This document shows positions 53,642-63,600 of a stretch of DNA of 64,000 nucleotides, piece by piece (positions within the stretch are counted from its first letter, which is position 1; the number at the start of each line of letters is the position of its first letter). Both the position numbers and the translations under genes were made by a program. Source of the stretch: DASRDU01 sp035652435 (GTDB lineage Bacteria > Acidobacteriota > Blastocatellia > RBC074); contig DASRDU010000071.1 of the NCBI GenBank assembly GCA_035652435.1, positions 27,528-91,527 on the forward strand, written 5' to 3'. The notes below the pieces were generated by a model. That model was not told the origin of the DNA, did no database searches, and worked only from the letters and a program-made list of their open reading frames with translations.

Positions 53642-55276
53642 ATGAAAAAGAACTGGCTCTATCTCCGACTACTCCTGACGCTCATGGCGGCGCTCATCGC
53701 CAGTCCGCTTTACGGGCAGGGGCTGGATGCCGGGACGCTCACACTCTTCAACCAGCCGCCGGATGTCTGGCCGACTTTTAACGGCGACTATTCGGGCCGG
53801 CGCTACAGCGCGCTCGCGCAGATCAACGCCACGAACATCGGTTCGCTGGCGGTGAAGTGGATGTTTCGCGCAAACGCCGGCCCGCAGCGCGGCGTCGGTA
53901 ATCCGGAAATAAAATCCACGCCGCTGCTCGTGGGTGGTGTACTCTACTTCACCGTCCCCGACCACGTTTGGGCGGTGGACGCGCGCACGGGCGATGAGCT
54001 GTGGCATTACGTCTGGAAGGACAAGGGCGGCCACCTGGTCGGCCAGCGCGGCGTCGGGATGTATGGCAACTGGCTCTATTTTATGGGGCCGGACGGCTGG
54101 CTCATTTCACTCGACGCGAGGACCGGGAAGGAGCGATGGCGCAAGGAGATTGCCGACGAGAAGCGGCAGTACTTCACCACGACTGCGCCGCTGGTCGTCA
54201 AAAATCATGTCATCGTCGGCGTCGGCGGCGACGCGATGGACGTGCCGGGTTACCTGGATTCCTACGATCCGGAAACCGGCGCGCTCCAATGGCGCTGGAA
54301 CACGACGCCGCGACCGGGCGAAGCGGGCGCGGACACGTGGCCCAACAAGGACGCGATGGAACACGGCGGCGGCATGCCGTGGATGCCCGGCACTTACGAC
54401 CCGGAACTGAATCTGATCTACTGGGGCACGGGCAATCCGAACCCGGTTTACGCCGGGCAGGGGCGCAAGGGGGGCAATCTTTACACCTGCTCGATTGTGG
54501 CGCTCAACCCTGACACCGGAAAGCTGGTCTGGTACTTCCAGGTCTCGCCGCACGACACGCACGACTGGGACAACACGGAAACGCCCGTGCTGTTTGATGG
54601 CGTATTCAATGGGCAGCCACGCCGGATGCTCGCGCAGGCGGCCCGCAACGGCTGGTTCTTCGTGCTGGATCGCGCGAGCGGCAAAAACCTGGTCTCGAAG
54701 GGCTACGTCGGCGTCAACTGGGCGAAAGGCGTTGACGAACGCGGCCAGCCGATTCCCGACCCGGACAAGGAGCCGAAGGTGGACGGCTCGCTCGTCAACA
54801 TCCCGGCGGGCGGTGGCACCAACTGGCCGCCGCCGAGCTACAGCCCTGACACGGGGTTGTTCTACGTCAACGCGCGCGAAGGTTACAGCGTCGCTTACCT
54901 CACGGACACCGAAGAAAAACCGGAAGGCTACGGCGGCACGGGCGGCGGCCTGTTCGCGGAACCTGTCCTGAAGGCGATTGACTACCAGACAGGCCGGATC
55001 GTCTGGAGCCACAGGTATCAGAGCGGCAGCTTTGGCAATGCGGGGCCGGGGATACTGACGACGGCAGGCAGGCTGCTCTTTACGGGCGATGCTTCGGGAA
55101 ATCTGATTGCTTATGACCCGGCGACGGGCAAAATCCTGTGGCACTTCCGCACGGGTTCAATGGTGAGCAACGGGCCGATGACTTACCTGCTCGACGGCAG
55201 GCAATACCTGATCGTCGGCGCGGGGGACACGCTCTTCGCGTTCACACTGCTGCAGAGCAACGGGAAACTCCCATAA
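53642..55276 (+). CDS. PQQ-dependent alcohol/methanol-type dehydrogenase
   Basis: A 544-aa protein with a signal peptide (LLLTLMAALIASPLYGQG). Propeller blades with the W-motif are plain: WPTFNGDYSGRRYSALAQIN, VWAVDARTGDELWHYVW, LISLDARTGKERWRKEI, SYDPETGALQWRWNTTPRPG, NLIYWGTGNPNPVYAGQGRK, VALNPDTGKLVWYFQVSPHD, THDWDNTETPVLFDG, IDYQTGRIVWSHRYQ and IAYDPATGKILWHFRTGS. The D-W-D region after the W-Y-F-Q-x-x-P-H-D-T-H motif is typical of catalytic Asp sites in methanol/ethanol dehydrogenases. The start has no strong ribosome site. Cytochrome genes lie upstream and it probably feeds electrons to them. Confidence 0.9.
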   Translation: MKKNWLYLRLLLTLMAALIASPLYGQGLDAGTLTLFNQPPDVWPTFNGDYSGRRYSALAQINATNIGSLAVKWMFRANAGPQRGVGNPEIKSTPLLVGGVLYFTVPDHVWAVDARTGDELWHYVWKDKGGHLVGQRGVGMYGNWLYFMGPDGWLISLDARTGKERWRKEIADEKRQYFTTTAPLVVKNHVIVGVGGDAMDVPGYLDSYDPETGALQWRWNTTPRPGEAGADTWPNKDAMEHGGGMPWMPGTYDPELNLIYWGTGNPNPVYAGQGRKGGNLYTCSIVALNPDTGKLVWYFQVSPHDTHDWDNTETPVLFDGVFNGQPRRMLAQAARNGWFFVLDRASGKNLVSKGYVGVNWAKGVDERGQPIPDPDKEPKVDGSLVNIPAGGGTNWPPPSYSPDTGLFYVNAREGYSVAYLTDTEEKPEGYGGTGGGLFAEPVLKAIDYQTGRIVWSHRYQSGSFGNAGPGILTTAGRLLFTGDASGNLIAYDPATGKILWHFRTGSMVSNGPMTYLLDGRQYLIVGAGDTLFAFTLLQSNGKLP

Positions 55277-55302
55277 TCAGGCGGGCAGTCGGCGGGGCAT
55301 TC

Positions 55303-57609
55303 TTATCTGAAGTCGCTGATCAGAATGACGTCTTTGATGGTCACGCCGCGGTCAAAAGCCAGCTGGCGGCCGTCGCGTGACCAGGCGAGGCGGAAAATCT
55401 GATCCTCCATGAAGTTTGTCAGCTGTTTCGGCTGGCCGCCGTCAACCGGCTGGAGCCAGATGTTGGATACGCCGTCCCGTGTGACGATGTAAGTCAGCGC
55501 GCGCCCGTCGGGCGTCCATCGCAGCAGCCCCCAGGCCGGCAGCGGCATCTCGTTGAAGATTCTGACGGGGGCGCCGCCGTCGAACGGAAAAACCGCCACG
55601 ACTATCCGCTTACCCGGCTCGTCGTCATACTGACACGCAATCAACTTACCGTCGGGCGAGACGACGGGGCGGTTCGCGATCAGGCGGGTCAGCTGCACCG
55701 GCTCGCCCCCGTCAATTGAAACTTTCCACAGCGTCTGCCTGTCGGACGCGTCATACGACGAGTAGACCACCCATTGCCCGTCGGGCGAGAGGCTCGGCGA
55801 ATCATCCACTTTGCCATGTGTCAACTGTCTGAGGTTGCGACCGTCGGCATCCATCCGCCAGATGTAAGACGAGCCTGACATCTTCGAGACGAAAACGATA
55901 TAGCGGCCATCATCAGTAACGACGGGGAAGACCTCGCGCCGGGCGTCGTAAGTCAGCTGCTTCTGATTGGTGCCGTCGGCATCCATCACCCAGATGTCTG
56001 TATTGCCGCTCGCGTGCGAGCCGTAGACCAGCCGTCCGTCGGGAGTCCAGCTGAGGCCGAATTGTTCGCTGTAGTTGTCTCCGTACCCTGATCTGATCAG
56101 CCGGGCGCGGGTGGCGTCGCCGTTCGGCGCGACCCAGAGGCGTGAAATCCGGTCCGTCCGCCCCGTGACCAGTTCATCCGCACGTGCGGCTATACCAGCG
56201 CGCTCGTGGCTGCTCAGGTCTTTGCTGACCCGGCTCACCTCACCCTTCGGGTAAGAGAGATACCAGAGCTGATTGGCATAGACGGGCCATTCCTGATGCC
56301 AGGCGGTGACGACTAAGCCGCTGCCGTCCTTCAGCCAGGTGACAGACCCGACCGCGGCCCACGTCTGAGACCCGAGCCTTGTCTCTTTTCCGTCTGCCGC
56401 GTTGACGATGACAACATACATGCAGGACTCGCCGGGGGTGGTCTTTCCGGCCGTCGCGGCAATGACTTTACTGTCCGGCGACCACGCCGCCCCCTTGATG
56501 GAAAAGATGTCGGGCATCCGGCGCGCGGCCAGCTGCCGTTCCCCGCTCCCGTCCGCATTCGCCGTCATCAGGAAAGTCTGCTTCTGTTCGACGTTCCTCC
56601 GCACGAAGGCGAACTGCCTGCCGTCGGGCGAAAATGTGACGGGGCTGTCTACCTGTTCGAGGACCTTCCGGGGAGTGCCGCCAAGAACCGGGACCATGTA
56701 AAGCGTGCCGTGCTGCGCGTCCTTTTCATCGGCCAGGTAGTATAAGAAGCCGCCGTCGGGCGAGAAGGTCAGCCCCGGGTAATCCACTTCGGCGGGCGGG
56801 ACCACCTGCGCGCTGCTCGTCGAGTTCACCTGCCCCACGTGGATGCTCTGCCGCCCGGCCTCGTCAACCACGTAAGCCACGTAATTCCCGTCGGGCGAGA
56901 GGGCCGGACGCCCGGCCTTCCCCGAGGAGGTCAGCTTCCTGATCTGCATCTTCTCGAAGTGGACGGCCCGCCCGCCCGCGAGCGGCGCCCATTGCAGATA
57001 GCGAGCCAGACCGAGTGCGCCGGCAACTACAAGCAGGAGGGCCGCCGCAATCACCAGCCTTGACCTGCGGGAGTTGATCCCGGGCTGGTCATTCCGGGCC
57101 AGCGTGACCCCGACCGGATGAGGGGCGATGGCAGCAGGACTGACGATCTCCTGCCCGATGGCCATCACCTCATCCCTGTCATTCACGAAAATTTCTTCGC
57201 CGTTTGTGGCCTCCTTTTCCCCGTTGGCCTGCCCGTTTCCGACGGGCTGGGCGAGTCCCTGACCGATCACTCCATTCATCATTCTGACGCCCGCGATGAA
57301 GCGGTAGCCGCGCCTCGGGATGGTTTCGATGTACTGCTGTCTGGACGCGCTCTCGCCGAGGGCCTTCCGCAACTGGAAGATGATCTGCGTCAGGTTGCCC
57401 TCCTCGACGAAGCAGTCGGGCCAGAGCCGGTTCATCAACTCTTCCTTCTCCAGAATGTGCCCCTGGTTCTCAATCAGGATGAAGAGCGCGTCGAGTACCT
57501 TGGGCGCCAGCGGGACGGGCTGGCCGTCGCGCAGCAGGAGGCGGTTGGCGAGGTCAACCTGAAAAGGGCCGAACTCGTAAAGGAGATGTGCTTGTCTGGA
57601 AATGGACAT
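55303..57609 (-). CDS. Winged-helix DNA-binding protein fused to PD40 beta-propeller (second copy)
   Basis: A 768-aa protein with the same plan as the one at 32881-35232: residues 8-105 winged helix (YEFGPFQVDLANRLLLRDGQ, LAPKVLDALFILIENQGHIL, IFQLRKALGE, IPRRGYRFIAG), a membrane helix near 180-205 (RLVIAAALLLVVAGALGLAR), then PD40 blades (PALSPDGNYVAYVVDEAGRQ, LTFSPDGGFLYYLADE, PSLSPDGQWVVYSSYDASDR, LAWSRDGRQLAFDRG). It converges with the PQQ dehydrogenase gene with 26 bp between the stops, and diverges from a membrane-protein gene. Confidence 0.87.
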   Translation of the reverse strand: MSISRQAHLLYEFGPFQVDLANRLLLRDGQPVPLAPKVLDALFILIENQGHILEKEELMNRLWPDCFVEEGNLTQIIFQLRKALGESASRQQYIETIPRRGYRFIAGVRMMNGVIGQGLAQPVGNGQANGEKEATNGEEIFVNDRDEVMAIGQEIVSPAAIAPHPVGVTLARNDQPGINSRRSRLVIAAALLLVVAGALGLARYLQWAPLAGGRAVHFEKMQIRKLTSSGKAGRPALSPDGNYVAYVVDEAGRQSIHVGQVNSTSSAQVVPPAEVDYPGLTFSPDGGFLYYLADEKDAQHGTLYMVPVLGGTPRKVLEQVDSPVTFSPDGRQFAFVRRNVEQKQTFLMTANADGSGERQLAARRMPDIFSIKGAAWSPDSKVIAATAGKTTPGESCMYVVIVNAADGKETRLGSQTWAAVGSVTWLKDGSGLVVTAWHQEWPVYANQLWYLSYPKGEVSRVSKDLSSHERAGIAARADELVTGRTDRISRLWVAPNGDATRARLIRSGYGDNYSEQFGLSWTPDGRLVYGSHASGNTDIWVMDADGTNQKQLTYDARREVFPVVTDDGRYIVFVSKMSGSSYIWRMDADGRNLRQLTHGKVDDSPSLSPDGQWVVYSSYDASDRQTLWKVSIDGGEPVQLTRLIANRPVVSPDGKLIACQYDDEPGKRIVVAVFPFDGGAPVRIFNEMPLPAWGLLRWTPDGRALTYIVTRDGVSNIWLQPVDGGQPKQLTNFMEDQIFRLAWSRDGRQLAFDRGVTIKDVILISDFR

Positions 57610-57764
57610 AGAGGAGACCTCTCGGCAAATCCTAAGGCATTAATAACAGCTTCTTCAGGACAAATTGACTGCGTTCCGTCGAAAGTCTGCTGTGGTATCG
57701 AATGAATCCGGTGCCACCGGCCGAATCTGTCTGTGAAGTTTATCGCATCATCAGGAGAAAAATC

Positions 57765-58271
57765 ATGATTGACAACACATTCGCCCCCGCCGCTAATGAA
57801 GCATTTTCCCCCGCGCGGCCCCGCGCCCTCTACACGATCCTTTTTGGCGGCCTGACGGTCGGGGTACTCGACGGCCTGGCCGCCACGATCATCGCCAGCC
57901 TGAGGGGGACGAGCCCGGGTCGTGTCTTCCAGTATATCGCCAGCGGGCTGCTCGGGCCCGACTCTTTCAACCATGGGTCATGGACAGTGCTGCTCGGCGT
58001 ACTGCTCCACTTTCTGATCGCGTCCATTGTGGCGACGATCTATTACTTCGCGAGTCTCAGACTCCCGATACTCATCCGGCAGGCGGTCGTCTGGGGGGCA
58101 CTTTACGGGATAGCAGTCCAGCTGGTGATGAGCCGCATCGTGATTCCGCTCTCGGCCGCCCAGGCACTCCCGTTCTCGCTCACAGGCTTCCTGAGGAGCA
58201 TAGTGGTCCACATCTTCTGCGTCGGCCTGCCGGTCGCGCTTTTCGCGCGATGGTCTGCCAGAGCCAGTTGA
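57765..58271 (+). CDS. Four-helix integral membrane protein, unknown
   Basis: A 168-aa protein with about four membrane helices: ALYTILFGGLTVGVLDGLAA, WTVLLGVLLHFLIASIVATI, VVWGALYGIAVQLVMSRIVI and SIVVHIFCVGLPVALFARW. I do not recognise the family with confidence; it has the look of small DUF1440/YagU-like inner-membrane proteins. ATG 57765 has a strong AGGAG site, while the frame to 57702 has none. The P460 cytochrome gene follows after 44 bp. Confidence 0.7.
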   Translation: MIDNTFAPAANEAFSPARPRALYTILFGGLTVGVLDGLAATIIASLRGTSPGRVFQYIASGLLGPDSFNHGSWTVLLGVLLHFLIASIVATIYYFASLRLPILIRQAVVWGALYGIAVQLVMSRIVIPLSAAQALPFSLTGFLRSIVVHIFCVGLPVALFARWSARAS

Positions 58272-58315
58272 AGATCAGAACCGGATCAGACAACCGGGAA
58301 GGAGCGTAAACCGCG

Positions 58316-58816
58316 ATGACAAAAAGAACGACTCTGATCGTGTTTGTTGCACTCACCACGCTGGCCGGGGCGCTCAACCTGCGCGCCGCGCCCGGCAGTA
58401 CAGTGGCTTACCCTGCGGGGTATCGCCAATGGGTGCATGTCAAGAGTGTCCTCGTCGGCCCCAAAAGCCCTATGTATGAAAGTTACGGAGGGCTCCGCCA
58501 CCTGTATGCGAATGAGAAGGCGATGGAAGGGTATCGCACCGGCCGGTTTCCCGACGGCTCAGTGATCGTCATTGACCTGTTTGAAATCCGGGAGAAAGAG
58601 GGGACGACGACCGAAGGGCCGCGGCGGCTGATTGACGTGATGGAAAAAGACAGCCGGCGATTTGCCGAGACCGGGGGCTGGGCGTTTGAGCGATTCCTGG
58701 GCGACAGCCAGACGGAGCGAGGCCTGACCGCACAGGCCAGGGTCGCCTGCTACAACTGCCATTCACGTCAGAGTCAGAAAGGTCGCGATTTCGTCTACAG
58801 CACATTTCGCAAGTGA
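58316..58816 (+). CDS. Exported cytochrome P460-family protein
   Basis: A 166-aa protein with a signal peptide (LIVFVALTTLAGALNLRA). The P460 domain is seen in AYPAGYRQWVHVKSVLVGPK, GLRHLYANEKAMEGY, FPDGSVIVIDLFEIRE and the heme-attachment motif CYNCH at residues 145-149. In known P460 proteins a Lys also cross-links the heme; KSVLVGP is the usual place. Members oxidise hydroxylamine or bind NO, but most are uncharacterised. An AAGGAG site precedes the ATG. Confidence 0.88.
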   Translation: MTKRTTLIVFVALTTLAGALNLRAAPGSTVAYPAGYRQWVHVKSVLVGPKSPMYESYGGLRHLYANEKAMEGYRTGRFPDGSVIVIDLFEIREKEGTTTEGPRRLIDVMEKDSRRFAETGGWAFERFLGDSQTERGLTAQARVACYNCHSRQSQKGRDFVYSTFRK

Positions 58817-58912
58817 AGGGGCAACTCACTGGCGGACAGGCTGTAAAACATCCGGATCGGGTCATAGCTCAGACAGCGCCCTTCAGGTCATTTCTGCACG
58901 AGCCACTCATCG

Positions 58913-58942
58913 TTGACGCTGAAGACGGGCCGGTGTTATATT
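58913..58942 (+). promoter_or_regulatory. Promoter of the terminator-bearing leader
   Basis: TTGACG (58913-58918) and TATATT (58937-58942) are spaced 18 bp, close to sigma-70-type consensus. Transcription would start near 58949, only about 12 bases before a strong intrinsic terminator and about 80 bases before the hydrolase start. Confidence 0.55.
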
Positions 58943-58960
58943 TTGCCAGTCGAGAAACAA

Positions 58961-59001
58961 ACCGCCCACGCGAGCAAATCGCGTGGGCGGTTTTCTTTTT
59001 T
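58961..59001 (+). terminator. Strong intrinsic terminator in front of a hydrolase gene
   Basis: A perfect 13-bp stem (ACCGCCCACGCGA with TCGCGTGGGCGGT), a 5-nt GCAAA loop, and then TTTCTTTTTT. It lies 145 bp after the P460 gene and 27 bp before the next start codon, so it may end the P460 transcript, attenuate the hydrolase gene, or release a short RNA from the promoter just upstream. Confidence 0.85.
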
Positions 59002-59027
59002 CACCTTGTGACTCGGGAGGAAACGAG

Positions 59028-59831
59028 ATGGAAACACCATCGGCTGCGGGGCAGACGATGCCCGTCAACGACATCGAGATGTATTACGAAATTCGCGGAG
59101 AAGGCGAGCCGCTCCTCCTGCTGCACGGCGGGACCGGGGTGGGCGCCAACTGGGAGCTGATTTTCAAATCCCCGCCGGAAGGCTGCCGGCTCGTGATCCC
59201 GGACCTGCGCGGCCACGGGCGGTCAACCAACCCCTCGATGAAGTTCACGTTCCGGCAATCCGCCCTCGACGTCTTCGCGCTGCTCGACGGCCTTGGCATC
59301 AAGCGGTTCAAGGCGATTGGCATGAGCCTTGGGGCCAAGACTCTCCTTCACGTGGCGACTCAACAGCCGGACCGGGTCGAGGCCATGGTGCTGGTCAGCG
59401 CGACGCCGTATTTTCCCGAACAGGCGCGCGCCGCCATGAGCGAGATCACTCCTGACAACCAGACTGAGGAAGAGTGGCAGCGCATGCGCCAGTGGCATAA
59501 GCATGGCGATGAGCAGATCCGCGCGCTGTGGAGCATGACGAATGCCTTCAAGGACAGCTACGATGATATGAATTTCACGCCCCCTTACCTCTCAACCATC
59601 ACCGCCCGCACCCTGATCGTGCATGGTGATCGCGATCCGTTATACCCGGTCAGCCTGGCGATGGAAATGTACGCCGCGATCCCGCGCTCGTACCTCTGGG
59701 TAATTCCGAACGGCGGCCATGGCCCCATCTTCGGCGAGTATACGGGGAGCGGCGAGCCGACCGGCCGTTTCGCCGGGACCGCACTGGCATTCCTGCGCGG
59801 CGAATGGTGGGCGAGTAACAGTCCAGCCTGA
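59028..59831 (+). CDS. Cytoplasmic alpha/beta hydrolase
   Basis: A 267-aa protein without a signal peptide. Motifs: HGGTGVGAN (oxyanion), DLRGHGRSTNP, nucleophile GMSLGAKT, acid in HGDRDPLYPV and His in NGGHGPIFGEY. It is in the family of small esterases and C-C hydrolases whose substrates are not predictable. GGAGG seven bases before ATG 59028 fixes the start; the frame further upstream crosses the terminator. Its stop is one base from the stop of the convergent nuclease gene. Confidence 0.87.
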   Translation: METPSAAGQTMPVNDIEMYYEIRGEGEPLLLLHGGTGVGANWELIFKSPPEGCRLVIPDLRGHGRSTNPSMKFTFRQSALDVFALLDGLGIKRFKAIGMSLGAKTLLHVATQQPDRVEAMVLVSATPYFPEQARAAMSEITPDNQTEEEWQRMRQWHKHGDEQIRALWSMTNAFKDSYDDMNFTPPYLSTITARTLIVHGDRDPLYPVSLAMEMYAAIPRSYLWVIPNGGHGPIFGEYTGSGEPTGRFAGTALAFLRGEWWASNSPA

Positions 59832-59832
59832 T

Positions 59833-60468
59833 TCAGCGCTGCCCGCGCGCTTCAGTCAGATTTTTTGAGTAATGTTCGTTTGAGATTTTTTGGATGGCTT
59901 CCCAGACTCCGCGAAGCCGCGCGCCGAAGCTGAGGAGGTCCTCTGTAGTAAGCTCGGCCCGGAATGTCCTGACCTCCCCGGTCAGGCGCAGCCTGTTGTC
60001 ATGCCACTCTGTCGGCGCCCAGTACAGTTCCACTTTGGGAACCCGCCTGTATTTGAGCCAGGCCGCCAGCGCGTAGAACCTGAGCTGCCCGTGTTCATTG
60101 ACGCGGCTCTGCGTCCACGGGTACTGCCCGGTCTTGAGTTCGCCGATGTGAACCCTCCACGGGCTGAACAGATCGAGCCTGGCCAGCAGCGGCACGCCGG
60201 AATACCCGGCTCTGATCTCGTACTCCTTCTTCGGGAACGTCGGCAGGAGGTTCCGCAGGCGTTCGATCCCGGCGTCCTCAGTCGCGCGGGCCTCCAGGCC
60301 GCCGGCGATTCGCTTGCCGAAGTCCATCGCCGTACTCGTGCGCTCGCCCGCGCCGTAGATGTACTGCGCGACGTAAGCGTCCGGGTCGCGCTCGAACAGG
60401 TTCATCTGGCTCCAGGAAAGGTATGGGCGCGGGGTCAGGATGCGATTGTGCCGGGCCGATTCTGGCAT
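59833..60468 (-). CDS. PD-(D/E)XK (RecB/Cas4-like) nuclease, stand-alone
   Basis: A 211-aa protein. LSWSQMNLFERDPDAYVAQY is the N-terminal helix of the PDDEXK_1/RecB nuclease family, FGKRIAGGLE adds the G-K segment, then ARLDLFSPWRVHIGELKTGQ carries the Asp and the E-x-K, and GQLRFYALAAWLKYRRVP the Gln-x-x-x-Tyr helix. It should cut DNA ends or single strands. No helicase, CRISPR or phage genes are beside it. A purine-rich AAAGGA lies somewhat far from the start. Confidence 0.8.
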   Translation of the reverse strand: MPESARHNRILTPRPYLSWSQMNLFERDPDAYVAQYIYGAGERTSTAMDFGKRIAGGLEARATEDAGIERLRNLLPTFPKKEYEIRAGYSGVPLLARLDLFSPWRVHIGELKTGQYPWTQSRVNEHGQLRFYALAAWLKYRRVPKVELYWAPTEWHDNRLRLTGEVRTFRAELTTEDLLSFGARLRGVWEAIQKISNEHYSKNLTEARGQR

Positions 60469-60578
60469 GGGTGTGGTTGATCAACTGTTCCTTTCTTTGA
60501 TTGGGCCGTGCGGCCCCCGGCGATTCTTCCTCTTCCCGCGCCACTCTGCAAGGGCTGACCGCACACCAGCCCGGAAGA

Positions 60579-60660
60579 TTCACCCCAGAGGGCGCGGAGG
60601 TTCACAGCGGCTTATAAACATTCTGCCCCTCTGTGAACCTCCGCGCCCTGCGGTGGTGAA
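60579..60660. repeat. Intergenic palindrome, family 2, copy 3
   Basis: The arms 60579-60607 and 60631-60660 are inverted repeats of about 29 bp with a small mismatch; they begin TTCACCCCAGAGGGCGCGGA. It lies between two minus-strand genes. Ends match copies at 8488-8583 and 9940-10087. Confidence 0.85.
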
Positions 60661-60686
60661 CATCCGTCCCTTTTTACGGCTTCGAT

Positions 60687-63600
60687 TTAGAACGTCAATC
60701 GAAAGCCCAGGCGAATTTCGCGGATGCCCTGATAGGACAGCGGCAGCCCGTAGATGGGGCTGCGTGCCGGCGGGGTGCTGCTGTCGGCGGGCTTGAGCAG
60801 CGCCTCCACGTTGATCCCGCGGAAGAATTGCGCGTCCGTGATCGGGAGGTTGCCGTTGCGGTTGATCGCCGTGTTGTAGTTGGTCACCGCGCCCTGATTG
60901 AAGAGGTTGGTGACGTTCATATCAACCCGCGCCTTGACTCGCTCCGAGAGGCTGATCGTGTGTGCGAGCAGCAGGTCGGTCTGCACGAGCGCCGGCGTGC
61001 GCCCCAGGTCGCCGCGCCCGCGGAAGAAGAAGGGCACGCCGTAACTCACCGTCGAACTGATCGGCGTCCCGCTGTAAGCCAGCTGCGCGAGTCCGAAGTC
61101 GGTCGAGCCGCCGCGCCACTCGAGCTGGTAACTGCCGAACAATTTGAACGTGTGCGGGCGGTCAGTGGCGAGCAGGCCGAAGACGTTCTTTCCGTTCGCG
61201 TCGAAGTTGCCCTGCGGCAGGTCGAAGGCGCGGCTCACGTTCGGCTGCGAGCGGCCGAGCGCGTTGGAATCCGCGAGGCCCGACCAGTTGCCGTAAAGCC
61301 GGCTCCAGGTGTACGAGCCGAAGTAACTCAGGTTGCGCAGCCGCCCCGAGCCGAACCGCTGATCGAAGCGCAGTTCGACGCCGTCATAATCGCGCCGTGC
61401 TTTGGGCGTGAAGGGCTCGCCGAGCGGTGTTTTCGCCTTATCACTCGCCTGGCCGAAGCCGGGGTTGCCGATCACATAGACTTCGTTCTCGTTCGCGTCG
61501 TAGGAGCCGATGTCTTCGATGCCGCGGACGAGCCGCTGGTGCAGGTAACGCAGGGTGAAGACGAGGTTGCCGGGCAGGCGATGCTCGGACGAGACCACCC
61601 ACTGGCGCTGGCTCATCGGCTCGATGTCCGGGTCAATGCCTTCCAGCTCGCCGCGCGAATTGATCGGGATCGTGCGGTTGTCAATGTCAATAATCAGGCT
61701 TCCAAGCGCGCTCGGCGCCCGCTTGTTGAGTTTCGTGATGTCGGGGTTGTCGAGCTTGTAGACGCGGCTGTGCCAGTAATCGCCGCCGAAGGAACTGCGC
61801 GCCAGTTCGTACTTCATCGTGTCGTAGAACTGGCCGTAGCTCGCACTCAGCTTCCAGCGCCCGTCGCCGAAGACATCCCACGCGCCGCCGAGGCGCGGCG
61901 CGACCTTGTCGCCCCAGCCGAAGCTGATCGGGTTGGCAATCCTGACGCCGTTGACCTCCTTCGTGTACGGCGGCAGGAACTCGTTCTCGAACCGCACGCC
62001 CAGGTTGAGCGTGAGGCGCCGCGTCACCTGCCAGGCGTCCTGAATGTAGAAGCCCTGGTTGCGCCCCGTCGCGCTGGCGTTGTGGCGGATGCCGTCCTGC
62101 CAGACGTAGTAGCCGTAATCGCCGCGCGCGTTCTGGATGCTGCCGCGCGTGAAGCCTTCGCCCCAGAAGATCTGGAAGCTGCCGTCGGGGAAATCATCAC
62201 GAATCGCATTCGCCATGCGATTGAGCGAATACCCGGCCTTGAAGCTGTGCTGCCGGTCAAAGAGTCGTGTGATGTATGCGGCATCGAGGTAGACGTTGTG
62301 CCGCGTCAGGGTGTCTTTCTCGACCGTGAAGGTGTTGGTCGTCGTGTTGAAGCCGGCGACCCCGGCGAATTGCGACGGCACGGGCAGTCCGGTGTAGGTC
62401 GAGCCCGAGGTCGCGCGCTGATACTGGACGAACGGGACGGTCGGGATGCCGTAGGTCGCGCCCTTGTCGTTCACGTACTTGTAGCCGTACCGCGCTGACA
62501 GGATCAGGTTCCCGGTCGGCGTGTAGGTGAATGACGCCGTATAGCCGTTCGCCGGCACGTAACCGCCCTGCGCCGCGACGTTCGTGTTCGGCTGCGCCAC
62601 GGCCGGGTCAATGCCGAGCAGCAGCCCCGAGACGCGAATCGGGTGCCAGAGGAAGGAGGTGTTGACCTGAATCTTCTGCGTCGGCGCGTAATCGAGCCGC
62701 GCGAGGGCCTGATGCCTGAGTACGCGCGTCGTCGTCGTGCGCGCGCCGTTGCTGTAGTCGAGCGAGCGCTCGAAGCGCGAGACCGACGGGTAGTAGCCGC
62801 CGAAGAAATTCAGGCGGTCTTTGATGACGGGGCCGCCGAGCGAGAAGCCGGGGAAGAATTCACGGTAATCGTCTTCCTTCTGCCGGAAGAATTCGGCCTT
62901 CGAGTTGTCGCTCGGTTTCAGGCGCCAGAACCCACGCGGCGCCGAATTCAGGGCCGCCGTGTTGAGTTGCAGCAGCGCGTCGCCGTGAAAGTCATTCCCG
63001 CCGCTCCGGGTCGTCACGTTGATGACGCCGCCCAGCGCGCCGCCGTATTCGGCTTCGAGCCCGCCGGTCTTGATCTGCACCTCGCGGACGAACTCGAACG
63101 GAATCGCGCTCTCGCGGCCGAGCGCGCCGTTGCGGATGTTCGAGACGTCCACGCCGTCCACGATGAAGATGTTTTCGGAGCCGCTCGCGCCGTTGACCGA
63201 GAAGCCGCCCGTGCCGCCGCCCGGGTTGTTCCCGTTCGTGCCGGTCGTCACGGTCGGGGCGCCCCCGGCCGCCATCCCCATGCCGCCGCCGCTCGATCCG
63301 CCCGCCGCGCTGCCCGCGAGCGGGTCGAAGATCACGCCCGGCGCGACCTGCAGCAGCGAATTGAAGGTGCGCCCTTTTGGCGTCTGGTCAATGAATTTCT
63401 CGTTGAGACTGGTCGCCGTCCGGCTGCTCGTCACGTCAATCGCCTCGGCGCTGGCCGAAACGACGACGGTCTCAGAGACGTTCCCCGCCGCCATCGTCAC
63501 GTCGAGCTTCAGCTCATCACCCAGCCGCAATTCAACGCCCTCCCGCCTTGAGGTCTTGAACCCGCCCTGTTCCACCGCGACGGTGTAGGTGCCGACGGGC

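Noticed and set aside
54107..55144. A 345-codon minus-strand open frame
   Set aside because: It mirrors the PQQ dehydrogenase and its translation is low in information and Arg-rich.
58861..58935. tRNA-like CATAGCTCAGACAG
   Set aside because: Only the D-arm-like word is present; no anticodon arm, T-arm or acceptor pairing can be drawn.
60828..62498. A 556-codon plus-strand open frame
   Set aside because: It is antisense to the second TonB receptor, with no signal, domain or ribosome site.
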